43,254 nt of DNA from Candidatus Bathyarchaeota archaeon (GCA_026394315.1 JAPKYM010000213.1:1-43254), one strand, 5' to 3'; counted from the first letter of the stretch, positions 31,868 through 40,826 are shown. Numbers and translations are program-made. The notes: generated by a model not told the origin, from the letters alone.

Positions 31868-32766
31868 GACCAGACATTGTAGGTTTCGGAGCGCTTAATC
31901 TTGACAAACTCTACAGAGTAAGTAGGATAGCTGAAGCTGGGGACGAAACTTTCGTAAAAGGCTTAACCATCTCACCTGGAGGTTCAGCTGCAAACACAGT
32001 AGTGGGTTTGTCTCGTCTAGGAGTGCGAACAGGATACATCGGCAAGTTGGCCAGAGATATCGAAGGAGACTACCTTCTAAAGGATCTTCAGAGAGAAAAA
32101 GTGGAAATAAGCGGGATCAAACACTCTAAGCATGGAAGGACCGGTGTTTGCATAGGTTTCATAGACGACCTCGGCGAAAGAGTACTCTACATCGACCCCG
32201 GCGTCAACGACTCCTTGAAATTTGACGAGATAAGGCTTGAATATGCAGACTCATCAAAATTCCTTCATCTTACATCCTTTGTTGGTGGGGCTCCCTTTGA
32301 CGCACAGAAGCGATTGGTCAGGAATCTACGAAGAGCAGAAATTTGCTTAGATCCTGGTGAACTGTATTCAAAGAAAGGAATCAGCGTTCTTAGTCCTCTC
32401 CTGAAAAGGACACTAGCCATCTTGCCAAATGAAAAAGAGATCAGAGCGCTTACAAAGAGGGGGTACAAAGAAGGTTCACGAACTCTTCTTTCCCTGGGAG
32501 TAGAACTCGTCGCAGTAAAACTGGGCAAAAGAGGATGCTACGTTACTGATGCAAAAGAGAGCCACTTGATTCCGGCGTCCAAAATTGCACCAAAGGACAC
32601 GACAGGAGCCGGTGACGCATTCTGTGCTGGATTCATCTACGGATTACTACATGGTAAGGATCTCTACGCTTGCGGAAAGCTGGGAAATCTTGTAGCCTCA
32701 CGATGTATAGAAGAGTACGGAGCCAGAACAGGATTACCATTATTGGCCGATCTACCGCGAATCTGA
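31864..32766 (+). CDS. PfkB-family (ribokinase-like) sugar or nucleoside kinase
   Basis: The 300-residue protein has the PfkB layout: the N-terminal substrate region with SPGGSAANTVVGLSRLG, a central beta-alpha Rossmann core and the C-terminal catalytic signature APKDTTGAGDAFCAGF with the anion hole and general-base Asp. It transfers phosphate from ATP to a hydroxymethyl group of a sugar or nucleoside. Its TTG start overlaps the Ftr-homologue stop (TTGA), which makes it the last gene of a tightly coupled four-gene unit. The substrate is unknown; ribose, ribosyl intermediates or nucleosides fit the neighbouring PurD-like gene. Confidence 0.9.
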   Translation: MRPDIVGFGALNLDKLYRVSRIAEAGDETFVKGLTISPGGSAANTVVGLSRLGVRTGYIGKLARDIEGDYLLKDLQREKVEISGIKHSKHGRTGVCIGFIDDLGERVLYIDPGVNDSLKFDEIRLEYADSSKFLHLTSFVGGAPFDAQKRLVRNLRRAEICLDPGELYSKKGISVLSPLLKRTLAILPNEKEIRALTKRGYKEGSRTLLSLGVELVAVKLGKRGCYVTDAKESHLIPASKIAPKDTTGAGDAFCAGFIYGLLHGKDLYACGKLGNLVASRCIEEYGARTGLPLLADLPRI

Positions 32767-32855
32767 GCGAGTCCATAACACCCAGATTTAGAGACCAGCA
32801 ATCATTGATAGAGAAGAATTGGCAGATATTGATTACTCATATGTTCTGAGAAAAC

Positions 32856-33725
32856 CTAGATCATCTCATCCTCATTCTTGCGGAAATTTCTTCTGGTGAT
32901 TCTTATCCTGACATAAAGCAGGATTACAGCAGAAACGATTATCAAAGCAAGTACTATTGGCACTAGATTCCTTATTATGAGGGACTCTTTCCAGCTTGTT
33001 CTTTCAGCCTCATTTTGTGTTACTTCCTCAAAGAGAATCGTCAGTGTGCTATTGCCATTGATCGTAAGGGTCAGAAGTCTGTCTTGTCTCATATATTGGG
33101 TGCTATTCCCATCCAAACTGGATAAGATCAAACCCTTTCTCACGAATTGTCTCGTACCGATTCTTGACTCACTTGTATAGGCTTCTAATGTGTGCTTACC
33201 TACGCGAGTCTGTAGTGTGAGAGGCTTACCTTCTATTTTATACTTGGTGTTGTCAAAGAAGATGACAGTTGGAACCTCCAATGGTGACGTCTGTATCGTT
33301 AGCCTCGTGAAATCTGAAACTATTATGCAAATTGAAATTGCGTCCGAGTACGATCCTCCCCTCGCTGTAATGACTATTGACTGCTCACCCGTGGATGCTG
33401 CCGATGTTGCTCGCACGGTTACAGGGCAATAAGTCCCACCGTCTGTGGAATTCAAAAATATAGGTGAACGCAACTCGACCGTAACCTCTCCGGGAACAAC
33501 AGTGTCGAAGTCCACTCGTCCTCTGTAGCCAAGAGACCTTATCGAGAACAGAAACTTGGAATCGTACCCGGCTCCCACACTGAAACAATGCGTTGGCCCC
33601 GTTAGGTAAAAACCCTCAGTTGACCTACCTGACGCCTCATGACTAGACTGTACGCTCTGAAAGGTAAACATCAGAAACCATAGTACAAGAAGCCCAGTCT
33701 TGTTTGTGCTCAAATCTGTTCGCAT
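32856..33725 (-). CDS. Cell-surface beta protein with signal peptide and C-terminal anchor
   Basis: The 289-residue protein has an N-terminal signal peptide (GLLVLWFLMFTFQSVQS), a beta-rich body with Ig-like strands (VPGEVTVELRSPIFL, CPVTVRATSAASTGEQSIVITA) and a second beta region (about 150-230), then a membrane helix (about 251-271, IVLALIIVSAVILLYV) and a basic, then acidic, cytoplasmic tail. It is displayed outside the cell. It converges with the PfkB gene (about 90 nt between stops). No family recognised. Confidence 0.68.
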   Translation of the reverse strand: MRTDLSTNKTGLLVLWFLMFTFQSVQSSHEASGRSTEGFYLTGPTHCFSVGAGYDSKFLFSIRSLGYRGRVDFDTVVPGEVTVELRSPIFLNSTDGGTYCPVTVRATSAASTGEQSIVITARGGSYSDAISICIIVSDFTRLTIQTSPLEVPTVIFFDNTKYKIEGKPLTLQTRVGKHTLEAYTSESRIGTRQFVRKGLILSSLDGNSTQYMRQDRLLTLTINGNSTLTILFEEVTQNEAERTSWKESLIIRNLVPIVLALIIVSAVILLYVRIRITRRNFRKNEDEMI

Positions 33726-34018
33726 CCTGTTACTATACAGTCTTCAGTCACTGTAACCCACTCATTCCTTCACTCATAGGACGCAAAAGCCAAGGTTGCT
33801 ACATCACCCAACAGTTGAGTCCCCTGTAATTCCAGAGATCATCCGATTCAGTAAAGTCTCGAATTACGACTGAAATCAAATGACTATTAATTGTATTGGT
33901 TCATCCGTCCAACCGCATCTTCGGTTCGATTTTTCCGAAATTGAAGTTTGTTACCCGCAGAAATTATAGAAACCGTAGACCGAACGTCTGCGAGTATTTC
34001 TAGGAAGACTTCAAAGCG
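33726..34018. other. Intergenic region upstream of superoxide dismutase
   Basis: Apart from the TATA-like element at its downstream edge I see no gene, repeat or convincing structured RNA here. It holds divergent upstream sequences of the surface protein (minus) and the dismutase (plus). Confidence 0.4.
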
Positions 34019-34028
34019 TTTATTAAAA
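34019..34028 (+). promoter_or_regulatory. TATA-like element for superoxide dismutase
   Basis: TTTATTAAAA lies about 48 nt before the first ATG and leaves a leader of about 25 nt. Confidence 0.45.
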
Positions 34029-34075
34029 AGGCAAGAGATAGAGACACTAGATAGCGCACGACTTGACCTGAGGAG

Positions 34076-34696
34076 ATGCAGAGTTTAGTTATGAAAATAA
34101 CACCAAAAGATCAAATCAAACCTAAAGGATTGAAAGGAATATCAGACCAGCAACTTGAGTATCATTTTGAAACACATTACAAAGGATATGTCAACAAGAT
34201 CAATGAGATATGGGACAAGCAACAGACAACCGATCGTAGCAAGGCAAACCAGAACTTTAGTGATTTTAGGGAACTGAAGGTTGAAGAAAGCTTCAACTGG
34301 ATGGGGGCAGTCCTTCATGAACTATACTTTGAAAATATAAAGGATGGCCAAGGGACACAACGTGGAACAAAGCTAAATCAAATGATCGAGGAGAGCTTCG
34401 GTTCTTTCGAGAAGTGGAAGGAAGATTTCAAAGCATGTGGAGTGGCCCTTAGGGGTTGGGCGATTCTCGTATACGATCTATCAAGTAATAGGCTCATGAA
34501 CAATGGTCTAGATGCCCACAATTCCTACGGATTCTTGAATGCAATTCCGTTGCTTGTCTTAGACGTTTATGAGCATGCCTACTACACAGATTACGGACCA
34601 AAGCGGGCATCATATATTGATGCATTCTTTGAAAACATCAACTGGAACGTGGTGAATGGTAGATTAGTCACTACCCTAAAATCTGCCTCTCCCTGA
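34076..34696 (+). CDS. sod: Iron/manganese superoxide dismutase
   Basis: The enzyme dismutates superoxide with one Fe or Mn. The 206-residue protein keeps all four metal ligands: H30 (EYHFETHYKGYV), H81 (AVLHELYFEN), D163 and H167 (LDVYEHAYYTDYG). The residue between D163 and E166 that is usually Trp (DVWEHAYY) is Tyr here, and the Trp usual after the second ligand (HxxxW) is Phe. Such changes near the metal may tune Fe or Mn use. ATG 34076 or ATG 34091 may be the start. A dismutase in an organism with oxygen-sensitive CODH fits an anaerobe that meets oxygen at times. Confidence 0.95.
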   Translation: MQSLVMKITPKDQIKPKGLKGISDQQLEYHFETHYKGYVNKINEIWDKQQTTDRSKANQNFSDFRELKVEESFNWMGAVLHELYFENIKDGQGTQRGTKLNQMIEESFGSFEKWKEDFKACGVALRGWAILVYDLSSNRLMNNGLDAHNSYGFLNAIPLLVLDVYEHAYYTDYGPKRASYIDAFFENINWNVVNGRLVTTLKSASP

Positions 34697-34849
34697 GACA
34701 CTCAACATAACGACCAGCTGGTATCTTGACCCCCATCTCATAGCACACCCGTATCCTTCAATACTTATCTGCCGTATAGAAGAGTACCCTACGGATCATT
34801 ATGGGCTGGTCCATACATAGTCTTGAAGGTGGATGGAGACGTAGCCTTT

Positions 34850-35188
34850 TCAATTACTTGGTTTTTCTTGTCCTATCTTTATCTCGACACCAACCGTTTT
34901 CTTAACCAAGTCAGCAAGCTGGTCTGCTTGGGGTTCCTTGCCTTGCTTCCCGGCGATAGACACTATTAGTGGATACTCTCTTCCTCTCCGAACTCTAATG
35001 AGGGTAGGTTTCAGCCATTCGCTTACCTCCTCTGTGATGAATATTATTGATGTCTCCTGATTCCGAAGTAGTTCGATTAGTCTTTCCTCTGCCTCCTTTA
35101 CATTGTCCGCTGGGTAACTGTTGCAAATTCCTGTTATCTTGAAATATGTGGCTGTTTCTCTGTCAGCTATGACTCCTATAGTAGCCAT
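34850..35188 (-). CDS. atpF: A-type ATP synthase subunit F
   Basis: The 112-residue protein matches archaeal/vacuolar ATPase subunit F: MATIGVIADRETATYFKITGI, SIIFITEEVSEWL, YPLIVSIAGKQG. This subunit sits in the central stalk and modulates catalysis. In most archaea atpF lies within the atp operon; no other ATPase subunit is in this window, so the gene has been separated. It follows pyrI by 95 nt on the same strand. Confidence 0.9.
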   Translation of the reverse strand: MATIGVIADRETATYFKITGICNSYPADNVKEAEERLIELLRNQETSIIFITEEVSEWLKPTLIRVRRGREYPLIVSIAGKQGKEPQADQLADLVKKTVGVEIKIGQEKPSN

Positions 35189-35283
35189 TTTCCCCTACCA
35201 ACTCGTGCCTCTCACGACAAGAAAGAGCGAACCAATATGTCTCTTGTCCTACTAATTCTTCTTTCACCTTACAGGAGTGTAAT

Positions 35284-35757
35284 CTAGAATTGCTTGAGTA
35301 TATCCTTTTTCTCCATGGTTCGATTGCAGTAATGGCAACGGAGACGTATGGGTTCCACTTCTTGAACGTGAAAGAGTGAACTTACAGGCTCTTTGGAGTT
35401 TGATATACAAACGGGATTCCCACACTTGATTATTCCGGTAATATCTCTGGGCAGGCTGACCTTTTTCTTTTCCACAACATCATACTCATGAATTATGTTT
35501 ATTGTTGCCTTAGGCGATATTAGAGCAATCTTGTCTACATCTTCGGGCTTGAGTTCCCCACCCTCAATCTTCACTATGTCTTTCTTTCCAATGTGTTTGC
35601 TCGGGACATTTATGACTACGCCTACAGTATTGGTTTCTTTACCGGTTACGTTGAGTATTTTCAGTACGTCCAAGGCGTATCCAGCCGATATGTGATCTAT
35701 CACAGTCCCGTTTCTGATCTTTTTGACGTATAGTTCAGCCTTACCGACTTGTGACAT
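35284..35757 (-). CDS. pyrI: Aspartate carbamoyltransferase regulatory subunit
   Basis: PyrI binds nucleotides and adjusts the activity of the PyrB trimers. The 157-residue protein has the allosteric domain (VGKAELYVKKIRNGTVIDHI through LKPEDVDKIALISPKATINII) and the zinc domain with C112, C117, C141 and C144 that contacts PyrB. In many archaea pyrI directly follows pyrB; here the two are in opposite orientation with metX between them, so their transcription is not coupled. Confidence 0.97.
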   Translation of the reverse strand: MSQVGKAELYVKKIRNGTVIDHISAGYALDVLKILNVTGKETNTVGVVINVPSKHIGKKDIVKIEGGELKPEDVDKIALISPKATINIIHEYDVVEKKKVSLPRDITGIIKCGNPVCISNSKEPVSSLFHVQEVEPIRLRCHYCNRTMEKKDILKQF

Positions 35758-35828
35758 AGATCCTCACTGATAGAATTCGGTGGAGAACATATTTGACAAT
35801 AACTCATTAGATTAGTCTGCTGGATAAT

Positions 35829-37007
35829 CTAGCTCGTTGGCTGGTTCTCATCTTGATACCTTTCCAGCTTGTCCCTGCCACGGGCGTGGGAGAGATAATA
35901 TGATATTATTTGGGTCATTTTCTCTCCTTCAACAAGAAAAGCGTCGTGACCATAGGTTGAGGGTAACTCGTAGTAAACCACGTCTTTGTTTGCCCCCCGC
36001 AGAGCGTTCACCAGCTCTTCAGACTCTAATGGTGGATACAACCAGTCTGAACTGAAGGAGATCACTAGAAACTTCCCCTTTGTTACTGTCAATGCTTCTT
36101 CAAGTGAGCTATATCCATTCGTTATGTCAAAATAGTCAATTGCTTTAGAAATGTAGAGGTAGGAATTTGCGTCAAACCTTTTTGTGAACGTTTCGCCTTT
36201 GTAATGGATGTAACTTTCAACCTGAAACTCAGGTTTGAGACTGAAACTAAGCCTATCTCTTTCCTGCAACCTCCGGCCGAATCTTATCCGAAGGGTTTTG
36301 TCACTTAGATATGTTATGTGACCGATCATTCTAGCTACAGATAAGCCATCAGTGGGAGGCGCCCTACTTCCATAGTAGTTACCGCGTTGCCACTTGGGAT
36401 CGCTCATGATTGCCCTCCGACCTACTTCATTCAAAGCGATGTTCTGAGGTGACTGCCGAGCTGCTGTAGCGATAGGTATACAGAGAGCCGCCCGCTCAGG
36501 ATATGTAACTGTCCATTGAAGAGCTTGCATTCCAGCCATAGATCCTCCAACTACTGCAAGCAACTGATCTATTCCAAGATAATCGATCAGTTCTCTCTGA
36601 GCCTTCACCATGTCCTTTAAGGTAACCATCGGGAAGCCTAGGGCGTATGGTTTCCCAGTCTTCGGGTTAGTTGAACTAGGTCCTGTAGAGCCTCTGCACC
36701 CACCTATAACATTAGAACAAATTACAAAGTACCTGTCGGTATCGAAGGCTTTCCCAGGACCAATCATATTGTCCCACCATCCAGGTTTGGGATCATTCTT
36801 GTGGTGTTTACCAGCAACATGAGCGTCTCCGGAAAGGGCGTGGAAGACTAGTATGGCGTTGCGTCTGTCTGAGTCGAGTTTTCCATAGGTTTCATACGCC
36901 AAGGTTATGGGGCCGAGCTTTCTTCCACTATCAAGCAGCATTTTGTTTGGTGAATTCGCAAAAGTGAAAGTTTGAGTCTTGACTATTCCTACTGATCCTG
37001 CTTCCAT
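35829..37007 (-). CDS. metX: Homoserine O-acetyltransferase
   Basis: MetX acylates homoserine from acetyl-CoA at the start of methionine synthesis. The 392-residue alpha/beta hydrolase has the elbow [12 protein letters not shown] with nucleophile S156, the acid D321 in FSSDWLYPP and the base H354 in YGHDAFL. N-terminal family segments [10 protein letters not shown] and [14 protein letters not shown] are present. Length is typical. The related serine and homoserine succinyl transferases share the fold, so substrate choice is from family resemblance. The gene is monocistronic between pyrI and pyrB. Confidence 0.92.
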   Translation of the reverse strand: MEAGSVGIVKTQTFTFANSPNKMLLDSGRKLGPITLAYETYGKLDSDRRNAILVFHALSGDAHVAGKHHKNDPKPGWWDNMIGPGKAFDTDRYFVICSNVIGGCRGSTGPSSTNPKTGKPYALGFPMVTLKDMVKAQRELIDYLGIDQLLAVVGGSMAGMQALQWTVTYPERAALCIPIATAARQSPQNIALNEVGRRAIMSDPKWQRGNYYGSRAPPTDGLSVARMIGHITYLSDKTLRIRFGRRLQERDRLSFSLKPEFQVESYIHYKGETFTKRFDANSYLYISKAIDYFDITNGYSSLEEALTVTKGKFLVISFSSDWLYPPLESEELVNALRGANKDVVYYELPSTYGHDAFLVEGEKMTQIISYYLSHARGRDKLERYQDENQPTS

Positions 37008-37216
37008 TTAGTGTACCACAATCTCTGACTTTGATCTAGGTTATTGGTGTTCTCTATCGACACTCCCCAATTGAAATCCAGACCTTAGTAGCTTCTCACT
37101 ATGATATTCCTGTGTTAAACTACTTCTGTGAACAGTATTCCGATTGGAATCTCTTTTATTGCTTTCCACCCCTCAAGTTATCTATGGAACCTTAGGAATT
37201 AGATGTGGGGCTTTGC

Positions 37217-38140
37217 ATGAGTCTTGCTGGAAGGGATATAATTTCAATACGCGACTTCACGAGATTTGACATTGATCATATGCTCTCAGCTGCAGATCAA
37301 ATGGAGCTACAAGCCAAAAGTGGTTCTGACATTCTCAGAGGCAAGATTATGGCTACTCTCTTTTTCGAACCCAGCACCAGAACCAAACTAAGCTTCGAGT
37401 CTGCAATGTATCGGCTTGGTGGATCATGCATAGGATTTGCTGAACCTAGCACCGCATCTGTACAAAAAGGAGAGAACCTATCAGATACTGTACGGGTCGT
37501 GGAGAACTATGCTGACGTCTTAGTTATTAGGCATCCTCTTGAGGGAGCTTCGCGGTTAGCGGGTGAAGTTACCGATGTTCCTGTAGTGAATGCAGGCTCA
37601 GGCTCTGAGGAGCATCCTACCCAAGCAATACTTGACATATACACTATGAAGCGGGAGTTCGGCCACATAGATGGTTTAAAAGTCGCCATGGTGGGTGACC
37701 TTCGCTATGGCAGGACTGTGCATTCTCTTGCATACGCCCTCTCTCTTTACAAAGATGTCAAATTGTGCCTGATCTCTCCTGACCTACTGCGAATGCGGCA
37801 CGAAGTTCTTGAGGACATTGGACGTAATATAGACTTTGAGGAAGGCAAAGACCTCGGGAAGATTCTAGGCGAGGTCGATGTCATATATATGACACGAATA
37901 CAGAAGGAACGATTCGCTGACCTTGCTGAATATGAAGCTATTAAGGGTTCATATAGACTCACTCAAGCTGACCTTAAACATTGTAAGAAAGGCGCGATAG
38001 TTATGCATCCTTTACCTAGGGTTGATGAGATCGATGCCGATGTTGATGGCACCATATATGCTAGATATTTCAGACAGGTCTGGTACGGGGTGCTTTCGCG
38101 GATGGGTTTGTTGGCTCTTATTCTTGGAGCGATCACGTGA
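37217..38140 (+). CDS. pyrB: Aspartate carbamoyltransferase catalytic subunit
   Basis: PyrB joins carbamoyl phosphate to aspartate, the committed step of pyrimidine synthesis. The 307-residue product has the carbamoyl-phosphate loop FFEPSTRTKLSFESAM, the second-subunit loop ASVQKGENLSDTVRV, the HPLEGAS segment, the GSGSEEHPTQAILDIYT motif and the aspartate-binding HPLPRVDEID. ATG 37217 gives the normal N-terminus (MSLAGRDIISIRDF); a GTG four codons earlier is possible. It converges with the NrdD-like gene, 18 nt away. Confidence 0.97.
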   Translation: MSLAGRDIISIRDFTRFDIDHMLSAADQMELQAKSGSDILRGKIMATLFFEPSTRTKLSFESAMYRLGGSCIGFAEPSTASVQKGENLSDTVRVVENYADVLVIRHPLEGASRLAGEVTDVPVVNAGSGSEEHPTQAILDIYTMKREFGHIDGLKVAMVGDLRYGRTVHSLAYALSLYKDVKLCLISPDLLRMRHEVLEDIGRNIDFEEGKDLGKILGEVDVIYMTRIQKERFADLAEYEAIKGSYRLTQADLKHCKKGAIVMHPLPRVDEIDADVDGTIYARYFRQVWYGVLSRMGLLALILGAIT

Positions 38141-38158
38141 TTTTGCGCATGAGTCAGT

Positions 38159-40429
38159 CTAGGATAACGAGTACATAGTTCTACTCTCTATATCCCTTCT
38201 CTTTGATTCAGCCCACAACGTCAGTGGTGTATATGTTGCTGAAGATCTGCCGAATGTGATCAAGTTTGTCGCGCCGCACGATGGACACTTTGAAGCTATG
38301 CCAAGGGAAGTTTTGTTGCACCTCCGGCAGTAGGAGAAGTTGGTGGTGTAGGTGAAGAATCTCAGATGGTTCTGGCATGCTTGCTCTGTAAGATGTAGTA
38401 GCTCCTTCGGATCTTGCTCTTTCGGAGCCAAATAGATAGGTGTTAAGTGTCCTCCCAAGGACTGTTCTTGGAATTTGCTTTCTAGGGCAATTCTCTGATG
38501 AAGATCTATCTTGGCTGCTAATGGAACCACAAAGAGATCTGTATAGTAGGGATAGTCCCTAATCCCTTCAGTTGCCACTTGCCCAGGACCATATCTCGCC
38601 ATATCAAGCTTTGCGAGCCGGGATGAAGCCTCATCTTGAGGCCTTTGTGCAACAACTAGACGCATTCCCAGCTTCTTGGAAGCGGACTCTGCAAAGTCGT
38701 TTATTTCTTTCAGTATCTTTAGAGCAAATTCCATGGCTCTTTCGTTCTCATTTAGAGAGGCCCCTATGAATGCCTTTACAGCTTCATATAGCCCTACGAA
38801 ACTAATTGCATAAGTCGCGTTCTTTTCAATGAAATAGGCACTCTCAGCACCTCCCGACAGAAGCGGGAGTAATGACTGCTGGAGCCTCTCTTTGAGAACC
38901 TCGCTCTTCCTCTGGAAAGCTGCAGCCACAAGATTGAGATTCGTCTCAAGTATGTTCTGAAATCTGTCTATCTTTCTGTGCGATTCGTAGGCAATCCTCG
39001 GCAGGTTTAAGAAGATTGTGTCGGCATTGCCCGTCCTCATGCAGTCGTCTTCCCAGTTACCTGTCCAGGAATTATCAATTCTTAAGCCAGTTGCAGTATA
39101 GACTGCCTTTTCTTCGCTTCCGAGATTTGCAAAGTATGGCAGGAAGGATGTTGCCGCGAATTGATGTATCTTCATCAGTAAATCATGCACTCTCTTGTTA
39201 CTTTCATTTGGACCCCTGATCTTGAAGATGAGTCTAGGATTAAGGAGAGGTTTCTCTTTTGACGCCTCGATAGCGGCGTCAACTGCTGCTTCTAGCAGAT
39301 CGTTCGCAGACTCTGTATAATCGCCATATTTCCCAAGGTTGTTACCTTCAGGTCCATTGACTTTGATACTATTGAGGAATTGTGGGATACTAAGTTCAAA
39401 ACCAAGAGAGAGGCTGCTACCAATATCCTGTGAGTAGACATCATGACGAATGTTCGTAAAGAATTGATAGAGTGAATCTCTCAGCTGGTCTTTGGAAACC
39501 TTGGATACGTATGGTGCTAGGAATATGTTGAACATGTCAAAACACTGTTCACCAGACACTTCGTTTCTTGCTAGCTCGTATACCTGTTGTGCAGCAAGCA
39601 GAGCAGTCTGAAATGTCTTTGGAGGCTTTTTTGTTGGTAACCCGTTCTTGAGAAAGAATCTTAGGTCCTGCATGACCTCGCTCGGTTTGAGTATCCATTC
39701 TCCTAGATTATCAATATGCAAGACTCCAGAAAGGTGAGCGTCGGCAATGCTTCTCGGTAGGAAATTCAGGAGTACGTATTCCTCGATAACGGCATTTCCA
39801 GCTGCATAAGTCACAGCCTGAGCATTAAGCATCCTTTCACTGGAATATTTGAGTAGCTCTGAAACATCATGAACAGGCATCCCGAGTCTTGTTAGTTTGT
39901 GACGATAATCTTCAAGGCGTTTCTCAATCAGTATGGCGTTAATGAACTCTCTTATCAGAGGCGCTGTCAGGTAACTTGTCCGTAGCCTGAGAAGTCGCTC
40001 TTCAGCTTCTGCCGCTATTTCTTGGGCCAATTCATAAGGAACACCAGCCTCATTGATCAGTGAGTTCGCTATTTTCTCTCTCTCAAACTCCTCTAGAGAG
40101 AGCTTAGATGTTCTGACATACAACTTCCCTTTCTTTGCAGCTACGTACTCCTCCAAATCCCTCTCGAAGGTTACCACGATTTCTCCGAGCTCGGTTATTC
40201 CATATTTCTTTGTGTTCTTGTCCAGCGTGACCAGACGTGTTCCAGTTACGCTCTTAAGGTGATAGACAAACTTACCTGCGTCACGTATCGGATCGAGACC
40301 TAATGCGGACATCACTTCGGTGTAAGGAAGTGGCCCCTTAGACTTCAGTAGCTTTAGGATTCGAAGCCTTACTGGCGAGGAGGCTGCGTTTAGTATGTCG
40401 ACTCCAGATTTTTCGAATGACATTGACAT
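38159..40429 (-). CDS. NrdD-like protein with winged helix and ATP-cone, lacking the radical glycine
   Basis: The 756-residue protein begins with an ArsR-like winged helix (about residues 5-90), then an ATP-cone (about 99-195: KGKLYVRTSKLSLEEFEREKI and following) and an NrdD-type barrel (RTGNADTIFLNLPRIAYES and others). The C-terminus keeps the NrdD zinc site (C701, C704, C715, C718). Aligning the final segment without gaps to the usual ...SRxTGYxxP...W...K form puts Ala731 exactly where the radical Gly should be (GRSSATYTPLTLW). There is no Gly after it. The enzyme therefore should not form a glycyl radical. A nucleotide-sensing repressor (compare NrdR, a zinc finger plus ATP-cone) is a better guess than a reductase. 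It lies alone, with its own TATA box; no NrdG is nearby. Confidence 0.85.
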   Translation of the reverse strand: MSMSFEKSGVDILNAASSPVRLRILKLLKSKGPLPYTEVMSALGLDPIRDAGKFVYHLKSVTGTRLVTLDKNTKKYGITELGEIVVTFERDLEEYVAAKKGKLYVRTSKLSLEEFEREKIANSLINEAGVPYELAQEIAAEAEERLLRLRTSYLTAPLIREFINAILIEKRLEDYRHKLTRLGMPVHDVSELLKYSSERMLNAQAVTYAAGNAVIEEYVLLNFLPRSIADAHLSGVLHIDNLGEWILKPSEVMQDLRFFLKNGLPTKKPPKTFQTALLAAQQVYELARNEVSGEQCFDMFNIFLAPYVSKVSKDQLRDSLYQFFTNIRHDVYSQDIGSSLSLGFELSIPQFLNSIKVNGPEGNNLGKYGDYTESANDLLEAAVDAAIEASKEKPLLNPRLIFKIRGPNESNKRVHDLLMKIHQFAATSFLPYFANLGSEEKAVYTATGLRIDNSWTGNWEDDCMRTGNADTIFLNLPRIAYESHRKIDRFQNILETNLNLVAAAFQRKSEVLKERLQQSLLPLLSGGAESAYFIEKNATYAISFVGLYEAVKAFIGASLNENERAMEFALKILKEINDFAESASKKLGMRLVVAQRPQDEASSRLAKLDMARYGPGQVATEGIRDYPYYTDLFVVPLAAKIDLHQRIALESKFQEQSLGGHLTPIYLAPKEQDPKELLHLTEQACQNHLRFFTYTTNFSYCRRCNKTSLGIASKCPSCGATNLITFGRSSATYTPLTLWAESKRRDIESRTMYSLS

Positions 40430-40468
40430 TACTACTGCCTCTGTTTGGGATATCTGGAGAGTGATCTT

Positions 40469-40478
40469 TGTTTAAAAG
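40469..40478 (-). promoter_or_regulatory. TATA-like element for the NrdD-like gene
   Basis: The minus strand reads CTTTTAAACA about 40 nt upstream of the start codon, placing transcription start about 15 nt before the ATG. Confidence 0.45.
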
Positions 40479-40605
40479 AATAGACAATTCATTCGAGTAT
40501 AGTACACTTTCTTTGAGTTGGTGTTCTTGACAGGGTTAATGCATGCTAGGTGGGTGTTAAACTGGTTCGACTACATAGAGTGTAATTGTGTAACACATAG
40601 GAACA

Positions 40606-40611
40606 TTTATA
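40606..40611 (+). promoter_or_regulatory. TATA box of a short transcription unit
   Basis: TTTATA about 30 nt upstream of an ATG with a nearby GAGG. It is preceded by a dyad TGTGTAACACA (about 40587-40597). Confidence 0.45.
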
Positions 40612-40641
40612 CGGGTGACTCGTATATCCTATGGGTTGAGG

Positions 40642-40773
40642 ATGAGCGAGATGAAAAACGCTGGCGTCTTATGCGCGCTCTTTAGCTCACCACAGAGCAA
40701 ACTCATACTACAACAAGAAGAACGAGAACAACCTCTATACTTTCTGAAGATACCCGGGCAAATCAAGCCGTAA
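40642..40773 (+). CDS. Possible 43-residue protein
   Basis: ATG 40642 opens 43 codons beginning MSEMKNAGVLCALFSS and ending PLYFLKIPGQIKP, with a Gln/Glu-rich middle. It has a TATA box at the right distance, a Shine-Dalgarno-like GAGG directly before the ATG, and a T-rich terminator after the stop. These three signals outline a transcript of about 160 nt. Whether it acts as a peptide or as a small RNA is not decided. Confidence 0.45.
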   Translation: MSEMKNAGVLCALFSSPQSKLILQQEEREQPLYFLKIPGQIKP

Positions 40774-40786
40774 TCTTCTCCCTCCT

Positions 40787-40826
40787 CTTTTTTCTTTTCT
40801 CCTATTGGGGCCCTCACGGGCCCAAT
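40787..40826 (+). terminator. T-rich tract followed by a strong GC hairpin
   Basis: A pyrimidine tract with long T runs (40787-40800) is a typical archaeal terminator for the short unit upstream. It is followed by a hairpin: ATTGGGGCCC and GGGCCCAAT enclose TCAC (40804-40826, one bulged G). The hairpin could also terminate minus-strand reading, as it is followed there by the T-rich complement of AATAATAAAA. Confidence 0.6.
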
